Below are positions 47,347 through 55,529 of a DNA stretch of 64,000 bases, one piece after another. A program made the translations under genes and the position numbers. The notes beneath the pieces are model-generated. The model made no database searches. It was not told where the DNA came from and saw only the letters and a list, made by a program, of their open reading frames with translations. How positions within the stretch are numbered: position 1 is the stretch's first letter; every line of letters starts with the position of its first letter. The stretch comes from Steroidobacter agaridevorans (GTDB lineage Bacteria > Pseudomonadota > Gammaproteobacteria > Steroidobacterales > Steroidobacteraceae), in assembly GCF_009932555.1 (NCBI RefSeq), contig NZ_BLJO01000006.1, positions 281,648-345,647 on the forward strand, in the 5' to 3' direction.

Positions 47347-47508
47347 ATGAAGTTGCTTCAAACGCCAACGCATCGGCGACTGCTCACCGTCGCACGCCAG
47401 CGCGCATCGCTGACGCCATCCCAGCTGGCCGACAAGGTCAGCATGAGCTGGGTATTCGCGAGGAAGTATGAAAGCGGCGTCGGAAAAGGACCCTCTCGTC
47501 GCCGGTGA
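47347..47508 (+). pseudogene. Truncated XRE-family regulator remnant
   Basis: Frame of 53 codons beginning MKLLQTPTHRRLLTVARQR, then LTPSQLADKVSMSWVFARKY and ESGVGKG, which matches the helix-turn-helix core of XRE regulators. Typical homologues continue with a conserved ERGERRLDVVEF-type tail, but here the frame ends at PSRRR because it runs into a strong palindrome. It is probably a decayed gene; a functional microprotein is possible. No second gene for such a system is nearby. Confidence 0.5.
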
Positions 47509-47526
47509 GGGTAGGCGACGAGAGGG
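47491..47526. repeat. Perfect 13-bp hairpin at the end of the XRE remnant
   Basis: CCCTCTCGTCGCC pairs exactly with GGCGACGAGAGGG across a 10-nt loop. It overlaps the last codons of the XRE frame. There is no U-tract on either side, so it may be a repeat end or structural element rather than a terminator. Confidence 0.75.
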
Positions 47527-47739
47527 CTAACCAAGACTGCCGGCCCAGGGGGAGAAACGGCTTGCAGCCTCCGACACTGCAATCCTTGGTCGATTGCCGT
47601 GTCGCTTGAGTGGCAATTTACTCAGCGCAGGTCATGCGATCAGTCGATACTGGGTCACATGCCGGTCAGCTGCCGCAACGAGTATTAGATCTCCGGCGCG
47701 TGCAACGGTTACGCGCTATGAGCACATAGCGACACGATC

Positions 47740-48414
47740 TTACTCAGCCACCAGCTTGTAGCCCGCACCCGGCGTGGTTTGCAGGACTTCTGGCGTCGAC
47801 GCATCCGATTCGATCTTGTGGCGCAAGCGATAGATCAGCTGCTTGAGCGTGCGGCGTTCGCGGGCAGTGGCGCGACCCCACAGATGAAGTAACAACTTCT
47901 CCGCGGTGACTGTTCTTCCCGGCGTCACCATCAGCAACTGCATCGCTTTCAACTCCAGCGGCGTGAGTCGAATCGGCGGCGCTGCACCGAACTGCAGGCT
48001 CCGCTGCTCCGGATCCAGGCGCAGCTGACCAGCCGTCACAGGCGCTGCGTCCAACGGCTCCGAACGTCGAATCAACGCTCGCACTCGCGCCAACAATGCG
48101 CGCGGGCTGAAAGGCTTGTGCACGTAGTCATCCGCGCCCGAATCGAACGCCTCGATCAAATCCTCTTCGACATCCCGCACCGTCAGCATCATGATGGGCA
48201 CGGGCGAGCGGCCGCGAATCTCACGACAGACTTTCAAGCCATTCGGCTCCGGCATGTTGACATCGAGCAGCACCAGGTCGGGCGAGTTTTGCTGGAACGC
48301 CTGCAGCGCGCTCTCGCCATCCACCGCGGTACAGATATCGAATCCCGCCTGCATCAGCGTGAAACCGATCAGTGCTCGCAGATCGGCATCGTCATCGACG
48401 ACCAGAATTCTCAT
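47740..48414 (-). CDS. OmpR-family response regulator (RR2)
   Basis: 224-residue regulator: receiver domain with acidic cluster near Asp7-9, phospho-acceptor Asp51 (LLDVNMPEPNG) and Lys in HKPFSPRALLA, then a winged-helix DNA-binding domain ending in TTPGAGYKLVAE. It is a close paralogue of the regulator at 49941-50615, with the same overall length, the same Asp position and the same C-terminal ending. It lies 4 nt after the FAD oxidoreductase gene and has no kinase gene of its own, so it may be phosphorylated by the neighbouring kinase at 50619. Confidence 0.91.
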   Translation of the reverse strand: MRILVVDDDADLRALIGFTLMQAGFDICTAVDGESALQAFQQNSPDLVLLDVNMPEPNGLKVCREIRGRSPVPIMMLTVRDVEEDLIEAFDSGADDYVHKPFSPRALLARVRALIRRSEPLDAAPVTAGQLRLDPEQRSLQFGAAPPIRLTPLELKAMQLLMVTPGRTVTAEKLLLHLWGRATARERRTLKQLIYRLRHKIESDASTPEVLQTTPGAGYKLVAE

Positions 48415-48418
48415 AGCG

Positions 48419-49810
48419 TCAGCGCCGCTCCGTAGCCAGTAGCGCAGCGAGCTTTTCAGCGTGCCCGCGGAGTTCATGAGCCGCGGTTGCCTCCCAATGG
48501 TCGGCGCGCAACATCGGCCCAACATAGAAAAGGTGCGGACCCGGCCAGCCATCGGCATCGATGACGGCGCCATGCGGCCCGGTACGCAACCCCAGCCCCA
48601 ATGTGTCCGGCACACACAGCCCGCATTGCACGAGGTTGCTCCACAGCGGCTCGGTGGAGCGCGCGATTGCGTAATCAGGACCGGTGCAGTTGATGACTCG
48701 ATCGAATTGCTGAGCGCGCAGCTGCTGCGAGCCGCGCGGACGCCAGATCACTTCGATGCGATCGTCGCGAGGAATGAATTGTTTGATGTGGCCGGCGTGG
48801 ATCGTCAGTCGTTCCGAATGGCGGAGCGTATCGATCTTCTGGATCAGCTCCGGCGGCAGACGATGTCGATAGATGTCCCAGTACGCCCGCACATGGCGCA
48901 GGAAGCGCACGCGATCGCGCTCCGGCAGGCGTTGCCAGATCGTCGGCGCCATGTTGCGGACGAAGGTGATCGCCTCGCGCCAATCGCCGCCCATCTGCTC
49001 GGCTTCCTGTGCAAGCAACCGCACGGAACTGACCAGTCGTCGCAGCGACGTCGATGCGGCCAGCAGCAGCGCATTGCCGTCGCCCTTGAATGCATCCGGG
49101 CGGAAAGGTGTTTGCCGAGGCGGCACCAACCCGTGGCGCGACAAGGCATGCAACGTCGGCAATCGCTGGGCATCGGACGCAGCGACGTTGATGATGTCCG
49201 CAGTGGTGAGACCCGTGCCGATCAACAGCACGGTCTGCGACCGATTGAACTTGAGATCGACGGTCCAGGGGTCGGCGATGTACGCCGGATGAGTCAGTAC
49301 GTCCCTTGCCGCCGCCAACGACGCAGGCTTGGGATTGCCGAGCGCGAGCACGACATCGTCCGCGGTGAAACGTCGGCCGTCCTCCAGCTCCACTCGCAAC
49401 GGCAGATGCCGTTCGATCCGACGCAGGTTGACGACTGAGCCGTGGACGATTTCAAGACGAATATTTCCAGGCGCACTCAGCTGCGCGGCGAGCAACACCT
49501 CGCTCAAATAGTCGCCATACAGGGCGCGCGGCAAGAAATCTTCGCCGGTGACCTTCGGAATGCGCCGTTGCGCGAACTCGAGGAATTCCTTGGGCGCAGC
49601 CGAGTTTGCCGACATACGACTGGCCGGCACGTTGAGCAAATAAGGGAAACCGCGGTCGGCGTAGGCAGCGCCACGCGCCAGCTCATTTGCACGCTCGATC
49701 AGGATGAGACGAGTCGGGCCCGGCGGCGGACGGCGCAACAGATTCGCGGCCACCACCGTGCCGCTGAAGCCGCCCCCGACAATAACCACGGTTCGAAGCA
49801 GTCCTGCCAA
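48419..49810 (-). CDS. FAD/NAD(P)-binding oxidoreductase-like protein
   Basis: 463-residue flavoprotein of the NAD_binding_9 type. The N-terminal Rossmann motif is VVIVGGGFSGTVVAANL; FPYLLNVPASRMSANS, a NADP-binding core VLLIGTGLTTADI and C-terminal INCTGPDYAI are visible. Such proteins are poorly characterised and may be N-hydroxylases or siderophore-type oxidoreductases; I assign no substrate. It shares an operon with RR2 (4-nt gap) and has candidate 11-bp repeats upstream at 49907-49928. Confidence 0.82.
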   Translation of the reverse strand: MAGLLRTVVIVGGGFSGTVVAANLLRRPPPGPTRLILIERANELARGAAYADRGFPYLLNVPASRMSANSAAPKEFLEFAQRRIPKVTGEDFLPRALYGDYLSEVLLAAQLSAPGNIRLEIVHGSVVNLRRIERHLPLRVELEDGRRFTADDVVLALGNPKPASLAAARDVLTHPAYIADPWTVDLKFNRSQTVLLIGTGLTTADIINVAASDAQRLPTLHALSRHGLVPPRQTPFRPDAFKGDGNALLLAASTSLRRLVSSVRLLAQEAEQMGGDWREAITFVRNMAPTIWQRLPERDRVRFLRHVRAYWDIYRHRLPPELIQKIDTLRHSERLTIHAGHIKQFIPRDDRIEVIWRPRGSQQLRAQQFDRVINCTGPDYAIARSTEPLWSNLVQCGLCVPDTLGLGLRTGPHGAVIDADGWPGPHLFYVGPMLRADHWEATAAHELRGHAEKLAALLATERR

Positions 49811-49906
49811 TCGTCGCTCCCATTAACCAGGAAGCGACAGCGTAGGCGAGCGCGCGGTATCAAGTCTGTAACGTGCGAGTCACGAATCGGCGCAGGGAAT
49901 GCTATG

Positions 49907-49928
49907 ACTCTACAACCGATTTATAACC
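49907..49928 (-). promoter_or_regulatory. Candidate OmpR-type 11-bp direct repeats
   Basis: On the reverse strand GGTTATAAATC and GGTTGTAGAGT are adjacent 11-bp units, 97 nt before the FAD gene start. Similar repeats lie upstream of cysA (57368-57389). Sites with this spacing are typical of OmpR/PhoB-family regulators, and two such regulators are encoded beside it. Confidence 0.5.
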
Positions 49929-49940
49929 ACACGGACGGGA

Positions 49941-50615
49941 TCAATCGACGACGAGCTTGTAACCCGCGCCCGGCGCGGTTTGCAGCATCTGAGGCGCGGC
50001 CGGATCGACCTCGATTTTCTGGCGCAGACGATGCACCAGCTGTTTGAGCAACTGACGATCGCCCGAGCCTTTGTGACCCCACACCTGCATCAGCAAACGA
50101 TCCGAGCTCACCGTGTGGCCGGAGTTGGCGATCAACATTTGTAACAAGCGCAGCTCGAGCTTGGTGAGGCGCAGCGGCGGATTCGACCCGACCTGCACCG
50201 TATGCTCGTCCACATCCAGCCGGATGCGACCTGCCGCGAGCGGCGCAGTGTTCTCCATGCCGGCCCGGCGCAGCAGCGCTTTGACGCGTGCGAGCAGCGT
50301 ACGTGGGCTGAACGGTTTGCTCAGATAATCGTCGGCGCCCAGCTCCAGAGCACGCACCAGATCTTCCTCTTCGCCACGCACCGTCAACATCATCACCGGC
50401 ACACGCGATTTGGTCCGGATCTGTTCGCACACTTGAAAGCCCGAGGCGCCCGGCATGTTGATATCCAGGATCACCAGGTCCGGCCCTTCGCTCTCGAACG
50501 CGCGCAACGCCTGCACACCGTCGCTGGCTTTGACGACCAGATAGCCCGCCTGCGACAGCGTAAAGGCGATCAGCGCCAGCAAGTCCTTGTCATCGTCCGC
50601 GGATAGAATCTTCAT
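49941..50615 (-). CDS. OmpR-family response regulator (RR1)
   Basis: 224-residue regulator. The receiver has acidic residues Asp7-9 (SADDDKDLL), phospho-acceptor Asp51 (ILDINMPGASG) and Lys in SKPFSPRTLLA. The C-terminal winged helix contains LTKLELRLLQMLIANSGHTV and ends TAPGAGYKLVVD. It is encoded 3 nt downstream of the sensor kinase and should be its partner. Last gene of the sulfate-transport operon that begins at cysA. Confidence 0.93.
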   Translation of the reverse strand: MKILSADDDKDLLALIAFTLSQAGYLVVKASDGVQALRAFESEGPDLVILDINMPGASGFQVCEQIRTKSRVPVMMLTVRGEEEDLVRALELGADDYLSKPFSPRTLLARVKALLRRAGMENTAPLAAGRIRLDVDEHTVQVGSNPPLRLTKLELRLLQMLIANSGHTVSSDRLLMQVWGHKGSGDRQLLKQLVHRLRQKIEVDPAAPQMLQTAPGAGYKLVVD

Positions 50616-50618
50616 TGG

Positions 50619-52754
50619 TTACTCGGCAGTCTGTCGCAGCTTCACTTCGAAACGTGTGCGTCCCTCGGCAGTGCGCCGCGTGGCAATGGTGCCGCCATGC
50701 CGCTCGACGATGGATTTCACGATCCACAATCCCAGACCCAGGCCGCCGGGCTCCGGTTCCTGGCCGCCGCTGCGATAAAAACGATCGAAGATCGAGTTGC
50801 CCTCGATCTCGGGCACGCCCGGACCTTCATCTTCGACCCAGCTCGTGACGAACTCGCCGGCCTGCTCGGCGCCGATGCGCACGATGCTGTCTTCCGGCGC
50901 GAACTTGCTCGCATTGGCGAGCAGATTGACGAACACCTGCGTGAGACGCGGGCCGTCGCCGTCGATGTTCGGCAGATCCTCGGGCAAGTTCACTTCCAAT
51001 CGTTGCCGGCGCTGCGTGAGCAACGCGCCGACCAGCGCTTCGGAATCTTCGACGACCTCGGCGAGCGCCACCGGCTGATGACGGATGCTGAGCTGGCCGG
51101 ACTCGATGCGCACACTCTCGAGCAGATTGTCGATGAGCCGCGTCAGCCGCAACGCGCCGCGCTCCAACGACAACACCAGCTCCTTCTGCTGATCGGTGGT
51201 CATCGTATCGAAGCCGTCACGCAGCAGTTCGATCGACGCCAACTGCGCGGCGAGCGGCGTCCGGAACTCGTGCGAGATATTGACCAGCACGGAATCGCGT
51301 GCCCGCCGCACACCTTCGAGTTCGGTCTCGTCGCGAATGACCTGCACCTGCAGCTCGTCGACCGGACCGGAGCTGGTGATGATGGTGGTGCGAGGCGCGC
51401 CGTCGCTCAGCTGTAAACGCTCTGTCGCCTGCGAGCTGCCTTCGTGGCGTGCGCGCAGGATCGGGCAGTCGGTGTCGCAAGGACGCATGCCGTTCGAATC
51501 GCGGCAGGGTTTCAACACATCGCCGCAGAAACGACCGATGGCTTCGTGAGCTTGCACGCCGAGCAATTGGGCAGCCTGCGGGTTCAAGTATCGAATGACT
51601 CGCGACTTGTCGACGGCGTACACGCCCTCGACGATGCCATCGAGCACCGCCTGCGCTTCCGCCTCGCGACGGCGCAACGTTCCTGTCAGCTCGATCAGGT
51701 TGTTGCGCATGTCCTCGATGGTGCGGCCCAGCTTGCCGACCTCGCGAGTGCCGCCCACGGGAATGGACGTCGAAAAATCCCCCTGGCCTAGTTTTTCCAC
51801 CGCGTCGGTCAGCGTCGTGACCGGGCCAGTCACCTGGCGGCCGAGGACGATGCCGGCCAGCACGGCCAGCGCCGCCAGAATGAGCGCGGTGACCAGCAAA
51901 CGTTTCGCCAGACCGCCGACGGAGGCATCGATATCCGACGATGGCAGGCGCGCTTCGAGGAATGCGATGGCTTCGCCCGACACGGCAAAGATCGGGAAGC
52001 TCGCCGCGTACAGGTCCAGCTCATCGAGCCGCACTACTGCCGAGCTGCCATCGGACAGGCCCGCCGAATGCAGGCGGGTGAAGTCGTCGTCGCCCTTGCG
52101 CTCTTCGTTGAACAGCCGATAGTTGATCAGCCGGACCTGGGTGCCGACGCGGTCCGTCAGGATCTGCGCCATCTTCGGATCCAGCGGACGAGCGACGTAC
52201 AAGCGCCGTTCCGTAGCTCCCCCGATCTGAGCGGACGCGCCGAGCAAGGCATATTGCGATCCCGTCGGCGTCGCCATGAACCGCTCGCCCTGCTCTGCGG
52301 CAGTCGTTGCGATCAAATCCCAAGGCAGCTGCACGCCGGCCTGAGCAACCAGTCGGCCGCCTTCGAACACGGCGCAGGAGGCGATCGTTTCTGAATTACA
52401 GGAGCGGCGCAGATAGGGGCCGATCGTGGTCGAGCGTCGGTCCGCGAGCAGGCGCTGCAAGGTCTGGCGATCGGCGACCGACTTGGCGTCCCTCAGCGCG
52501 TCTTCGCTGAAACGCCGTATGTCCTCGCGGGCCATCGCGCCGGCCAGCTGAACGCGCGACTTACCCTGCTGATCGGCCAGGTCGCGCAGGGAGCCGATGG
52601 CCGAGATGGAAATGCCGCCGACCAGCAGCAACACGATCGCGACATTGATGACCGCAATCCAGACCCCGAGACTCGCGCGCGAGGTATCGATCTGCAGCCC
52701 GTCGATGAACTGCTGAATCCGGTCGACGACGTAGGAGAAGAAGCGATCGATCAC
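50619..52754 (-). CDS. Sensor histidine kinase with Cys-rich PAS domain
   Basis: 711-residue membrane kinase. Helix 1 is about residues 31-53 and helix 2 about 285-306; they enclose a periplasmic sensor of some 230 residues. A HAMP domain (310-362) and a PAS domain (365-475) follow, then HisKA with His495 in NISHEFRTPL, and a HATPase with N-box NLLANASKF and GLGLGLWIVKS. The PAS insert has cysteines 410, 417, 426 and 430, which could bind a metal or respond to redox. It overlaps cysW by 4 nt, so it is made with the transporter. The signal is unknown; sulfate or the binding protein is a reasonable guess. Confidence 0.9.
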   Translation of the reverse strand: MIDRFFSYVVDRIQQFIDGLQIDTSRASLGVWIAVINVAIVLLLVGGISISAIGSLRDLADQQGKSRVQLAGAMAREDIRRFSEDALRDAKSVADRQTLQRLLADRRSTTIGPYLRRSCNSETIASCAVFEGGRLVAQAGVQLPWDLIATTAAEQGERFMATPTGSQYALLGASAQIGGATERRLYVARPLDPKMAQILTDRVGTQVRLINYRLFNEERKGDDDFTRLHSAGLSDGSSAVVRLDELDLYAASFPIFAVSGEAIAFLEARLPSSDIDASVGGLAKRLLVTALILAALAVLAGIVLGRQVTGPVTTLTDAVEKLGQGDFSTSIPVGGTREVGKLGRTIEDMRNNLIELTGTLRRREAEAQAVLDGIVEGVYAVDKSRVIRYLNPQAAQLLGVQAHEAIGRFCGDVLKPCRDSNGMRPCDTDCPILRARHEGSSQATERLQLSDGAPRTTIITSSGPVDELQVQVIRDETELEGVRRARDSVLVNISHEFRTPLAAQLASIELLRDGFDTMTTDQQKELVLSLERGALRLTRLIDNLLESVRIESGQLSIRHQPVALAEVVEDSEALVGALLTQRRQRLEVNLPEDLPNIDGDGPRLTQVFVNLLANASKFAPEDSIVRIGAEQAGEFVTSWVEDEGPGVPEIEGNSIFDRFYRSGGQEPEPGGLGLGLWIVKSIVERHGGTIATRRTAEGRTRFEVKLRQTAE

Positions 52755-53611
52755 TTCCTCTTCATCTCCACTAAGGATTTGATGATCAGGGTCAGGACCG
52801 CCAGCACCGTCAGCAGCGAGGCCACGGCGAACGCGCCGACGAAGTTGTACTCGTTATAAAGGATTTCCACGTGCAATGGCATGGTGGTCGTGAGACCGCG
52901 GACATGGCCGGACACCACCGAGACCGCGCCGAACTCGCCCATGGCGCGGGCGTTGCACAGGATCACGCCGTACACCAGGCCCCAGCGAATCTTCGGCAAA
53001 GTGACGTGGAAGAACGTCATCAGGCCGCCCGCTCCCAAGGTGATCGCCGCCTCTTCCTCGTCGTTGCCCAACTGCTGCATCAATGGAATCAGCTCGCGCG
53101 CGACGTACGGGAACGTCACGAACATGGTCGCGAGCACGATACCCGGCACGGCGAAGATGATGCTGATGTCCCGTTCCTGCAACCACAGGCCGAACCAGCC
53201 CTGCGCGCCGAACAACAGCACGTACACGAGGCCGGATATCACCGGCGACACGGCGATCGGCAGGTCGATCAGGGTGATCAAGAAGCTCTTGCCGCGGAAT
53301 TCGAACTTCGCGATGGCCCAGGCGGCGGCGATGCCGAAGATCGTATTCGTTGGCACGACGATGGCGGCCACGGTCAATGTCAGCTTGATCGCGGCCAGCG
53401 TGTCCTCGTCCTTGAAGCTCTCGAAGTACATCTCCCAGCCCTTGCTCAGCGCCGTGATGAACACGGTCGCCAGCGGCGCGAACAGCAACGCCGCCAGGAA
53501 GCCGAGCGAAAGCGCGATGAAAACGTACTTTACGGCCGACGAGATCAGCGTATCCCGGCCCGGGCGGCTGGCGATTTCCGCCAGCATTTCTTTGGAAGGA
53601 CCGCCCGCCAT
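52751..53611 (-). CDS. cysW: Sulfate ABC transporter permease CysW
   Basis: 286-residue inner-membrane permease with about six helices. The EAA-type motif, EEEAAITLGAGGLMTFFHVTLP, contacts the ATPase. GHVRGLTTTMPLHVEILYNE is a CysW block. It shares one base with the cysT stop and overlaps the kinase gene by 4 nt. Pairs with CysT in the membrane. Confidence 0.95.
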   Translation of the reverse strand: MAGGPSKEMLAEIASRPGRDTLISSAVKYVFIALSLGFLAALLFAPLATVFITALSKGWEMYFESFKDEDTLAAIKLTLTVAAIVVPTNTIFGIAAAWAIAKFEFRGKSFLITLIDLPIAVSPVISGLVYVLLFGAQGWFGLWLQERDISIIFAVPGIVLATMFVTFPYVARELIPLMQQLGNDEEEAAITLGAGGLMTFFHVTLPKIRWGLVYGVILCNARAMGEFGAVSVVSGHVRGLTTTMPLHVEILYNEYNFVGAFAVASLLTVLAVLTLIIKSLVEMKRK

Positions 53612-54447
53612 CAGCGTCCCGCGGCGACCATGCGCCGACGGCTCCAGGCTTGCAGCAGGTTGATGGACAAGAGCATGACGAACGACATGGTCAGCATGAT
53701 GAAGCCGAGCGCGGCCGCACCCTTGTAGTCGAACTGCTCCAGTTTGATGACGATCAGCAACGGCGTGATCTCGGTGCGCATCGGCAGGTTGCCGGCGATG
53801 AAGATCACCGAACCGTACTCGCCGACCGCTCGAGCGAACGCCAGCGTGAAGCCGGTGGCCAGCGCGGGAAACACGGTGGGCAGCACGATGCGGCGGAAAA
53901 TCGTGAAGCGACCGGCGCCGAGCGTTTCGGCCGCATCTTCAAGATCGCGTTGTACCTCGGCGATTGCCGGTTGCACCGAGCGCACGACGAATGGCAAGCC
54001 GATGAGCGTCAGCGCCACGACCACGCCGATCCAGGTGTACGCCACTTTGATGCCGAGCGGCGCGAGGTACTGGCCAATCCAGCCGTTTTCCGCGAACACG
54101 GCCGTCAACGCGATACCCGACACCGCGGTCGGCAACGCGAACGGCATATCGATCAGCGAGTCGATCAGTTTGCGGCCCGGAAATTCATAGCGCACCAGCG
54201 TCCAGGCGATGATGAAGCCGAACACACTATTCAAGGTCGCGGCCAACATCGATGCGCCGAAGCTCAATCGATACGACGCCAGGGCGCGCGCATCGGTCGC
54301 GACACGCCAGAAATCGCTCCAACCCATCGTCGCCGTCTTCATCACCAGCGCCGCCAGCGGCACCAGCACGATGGCCGAGAGAAAGAACGTCGAGAAGCCC
54401 AGCGTCAGGCCGAAGCCCGGCAGGATGGACGGCTGCCGAAAGCTCAT
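53611..54447 (-). CDS. cysT: Sulfate ABC transporter permease CysT
   Basis: 278-residue inner-membrane permease, partner of CysW. The EAA loop reads [22 protein letters not shown] and the N-terminus [26 protein letters not shown] is the usual CysT/CysU form. [13 protein letters not shown] is a further family motif. It overlaps the binding-protein gene by 4 nt. Confidence 0.95.
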   Translation of the reverse strand: MSFRQPSILPGFGLTLGFSTFFLSAIVLVPLAALVMKTATMGWSDFWRVATDARALASYRLSFGASMLAATLNSVFGFIIAWTLVRYEFPGRKLIDSLIDMPFALPTAVSGIALTAVFAENGWIGQYLAPLGIKVAYTWIGVVVALTLIGLPFVVRSVQPAIAEVQRDLEDAAETLGAGRFTIFRRIVLPTVFPALATGFTLAFARAVGEYGSVIFIAGNLPMRTEITPLLIVIKLEQFDYKGAAALGFIMLTMSFVMLLSINLLQAWSRRRMVAAGR

Positions 54448-55529
54448 TTGGCCGCGCCCCCGCTGCCATAGATCCGATCGAACAACGCGCCGTCGGCGAA
54501 GTGCTTCGCGTGGGTCGCCTTCCAGCCGCCGAACACCTGATCGATGGTGAACAGATCGAGCGTCGGGAACTGATCCTTATACTTTTCCAGGACCGCGGCA
54601 TTGCGCGGGCGGAAGTAATGCTTCGCGGCCAGCTCCTGGCCCGGCTCTTCATACAGATACTTCAGATACGCCTCGGCAATCTGCCGAGTGCCACGTCGAT
54701 CGACGACGGTATCGACCACCGCCACCGGCGGCTCGGCCAGGATGCTGCTGCTCGGGATGACGATCTCGACTTTGTCGGGACCGAGCTCTTTGATTGCGAG
54801 CAGCGCTTCGTTTTCCCAGGCGAGCAACACATCGCCGATCTCACGTTGCACGAACGTATTCGTCGCGCCGCGCGCGCCGCTGTCGAGCACCGGAACGTGC
54901 TTGTACAGCTGCGTCACATATTCTTCGGCTTTCTTCTGAGCAGCGGCCACTGCCTGCTCGGCCGCGGGATCGTCCAGCTTTGACCAGTCGCCACCGAGCT
55001 CATTGCGAAGCACGGCGCCCCACGCGGCGAGATAGTTCCAGCGCGCGCCGCCAGAGGTCTTGGGATTCGGCGTGACGACCGAAACGCTGTCGCGAATCAG
55101 ATCCGGCCAGTCCTTGATCTGCTTCGGATTGCCCTTGCGCACCAGGAACACGATGGTCGAGGTGTAAGGCGAGCTGTTGTCGGGCAGACGCTTCTGCCAG
55201 TCCGCGCCGAGGCGCTTGCCCTTGGTCTGAATCGAATCGATGTCATAGGCGAGCGCGAGCGTGACGACATCCGCGTCGAGGCCGTCGATCACCGCACGCG
55301 CCTGGCTGCCCGAGCCGGCATGCGATTGTTTGACCGTCACGCGCTGCTGGTGCTCCTGTTCCCAGCGCTGCGAGAAGCTCTCGTTGAATTCGCGATACAA
55401 CTCACGCGTCGGGTCGTAGCTGACATTGAGCAATGTCACACGACCGGCGTCATCGCCGCCGCCGCAACCTGCAAGCAGCGTCAGCATGCCGAGACAAGCC
55501 GTGAACGTTCTTCTATTGAATCGGTTCAT
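54444..55529 (-). CDS. sbp: Sulfate-binding lipoprotein
   Basis: 361-residue substrate-binding protein with a lipobox (LLAGC), so it is anchored in a membrane by its N-terminal cysteine. Sulfate-family motifs [28 protein letters not shown] and [14 protein letters not shown] are present. It differs from the soluble paralogue at 35506-36528 in this anchor and in an inserted acidic loop. It overlaps cysA by 4 nt and completes a full transporter. Confidence 0.94.
   Translation of the reverse strand: MNRFNRRTFTACLGMLTLLAGCGGGDDAGRVTLLNVSYDPTRELYREFNESFSQRWEQEHQQRVTVKQSHAGSGSQARAVIDGLDADVVTLALAYDIDSIQTKGKRLGADWQKRLPDNSSPYTSTIVFLVRKGNPKQIKDWPDLIRDSVSVVTPNPKTSGGARWNYLAAWGAVLRNELGGDWSKLDDPAAEQAVAAAQKKAEEYVTQLYKHVPVLDSGARGATNTFVQREIGDVLLAWENEALLAIKELGPDKVEIVIPSSSILAEPPVAVVDTVVDRRGTRQIAEAYLKYLYEEPGQELAAKHYFRPRNAAVLEKYKDQFPTLDLFTIDQVFGGWKATHAKHFADGALFDRIYGSGGAAK

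Larger units (their letters stand above)
47147..47739. other. Gene-poor spacer of 593 bp
   Basis: Between the mprF start and the end of the RR2 gene. It contains the truncated XRE reading frame at 47347-47508, a strong hairpin at 47491-47526 and no other credible ORF. The stretch from 47147 to 47340 is GC-rich and shows only possible promoters for mprF. Confidence 0.6.
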
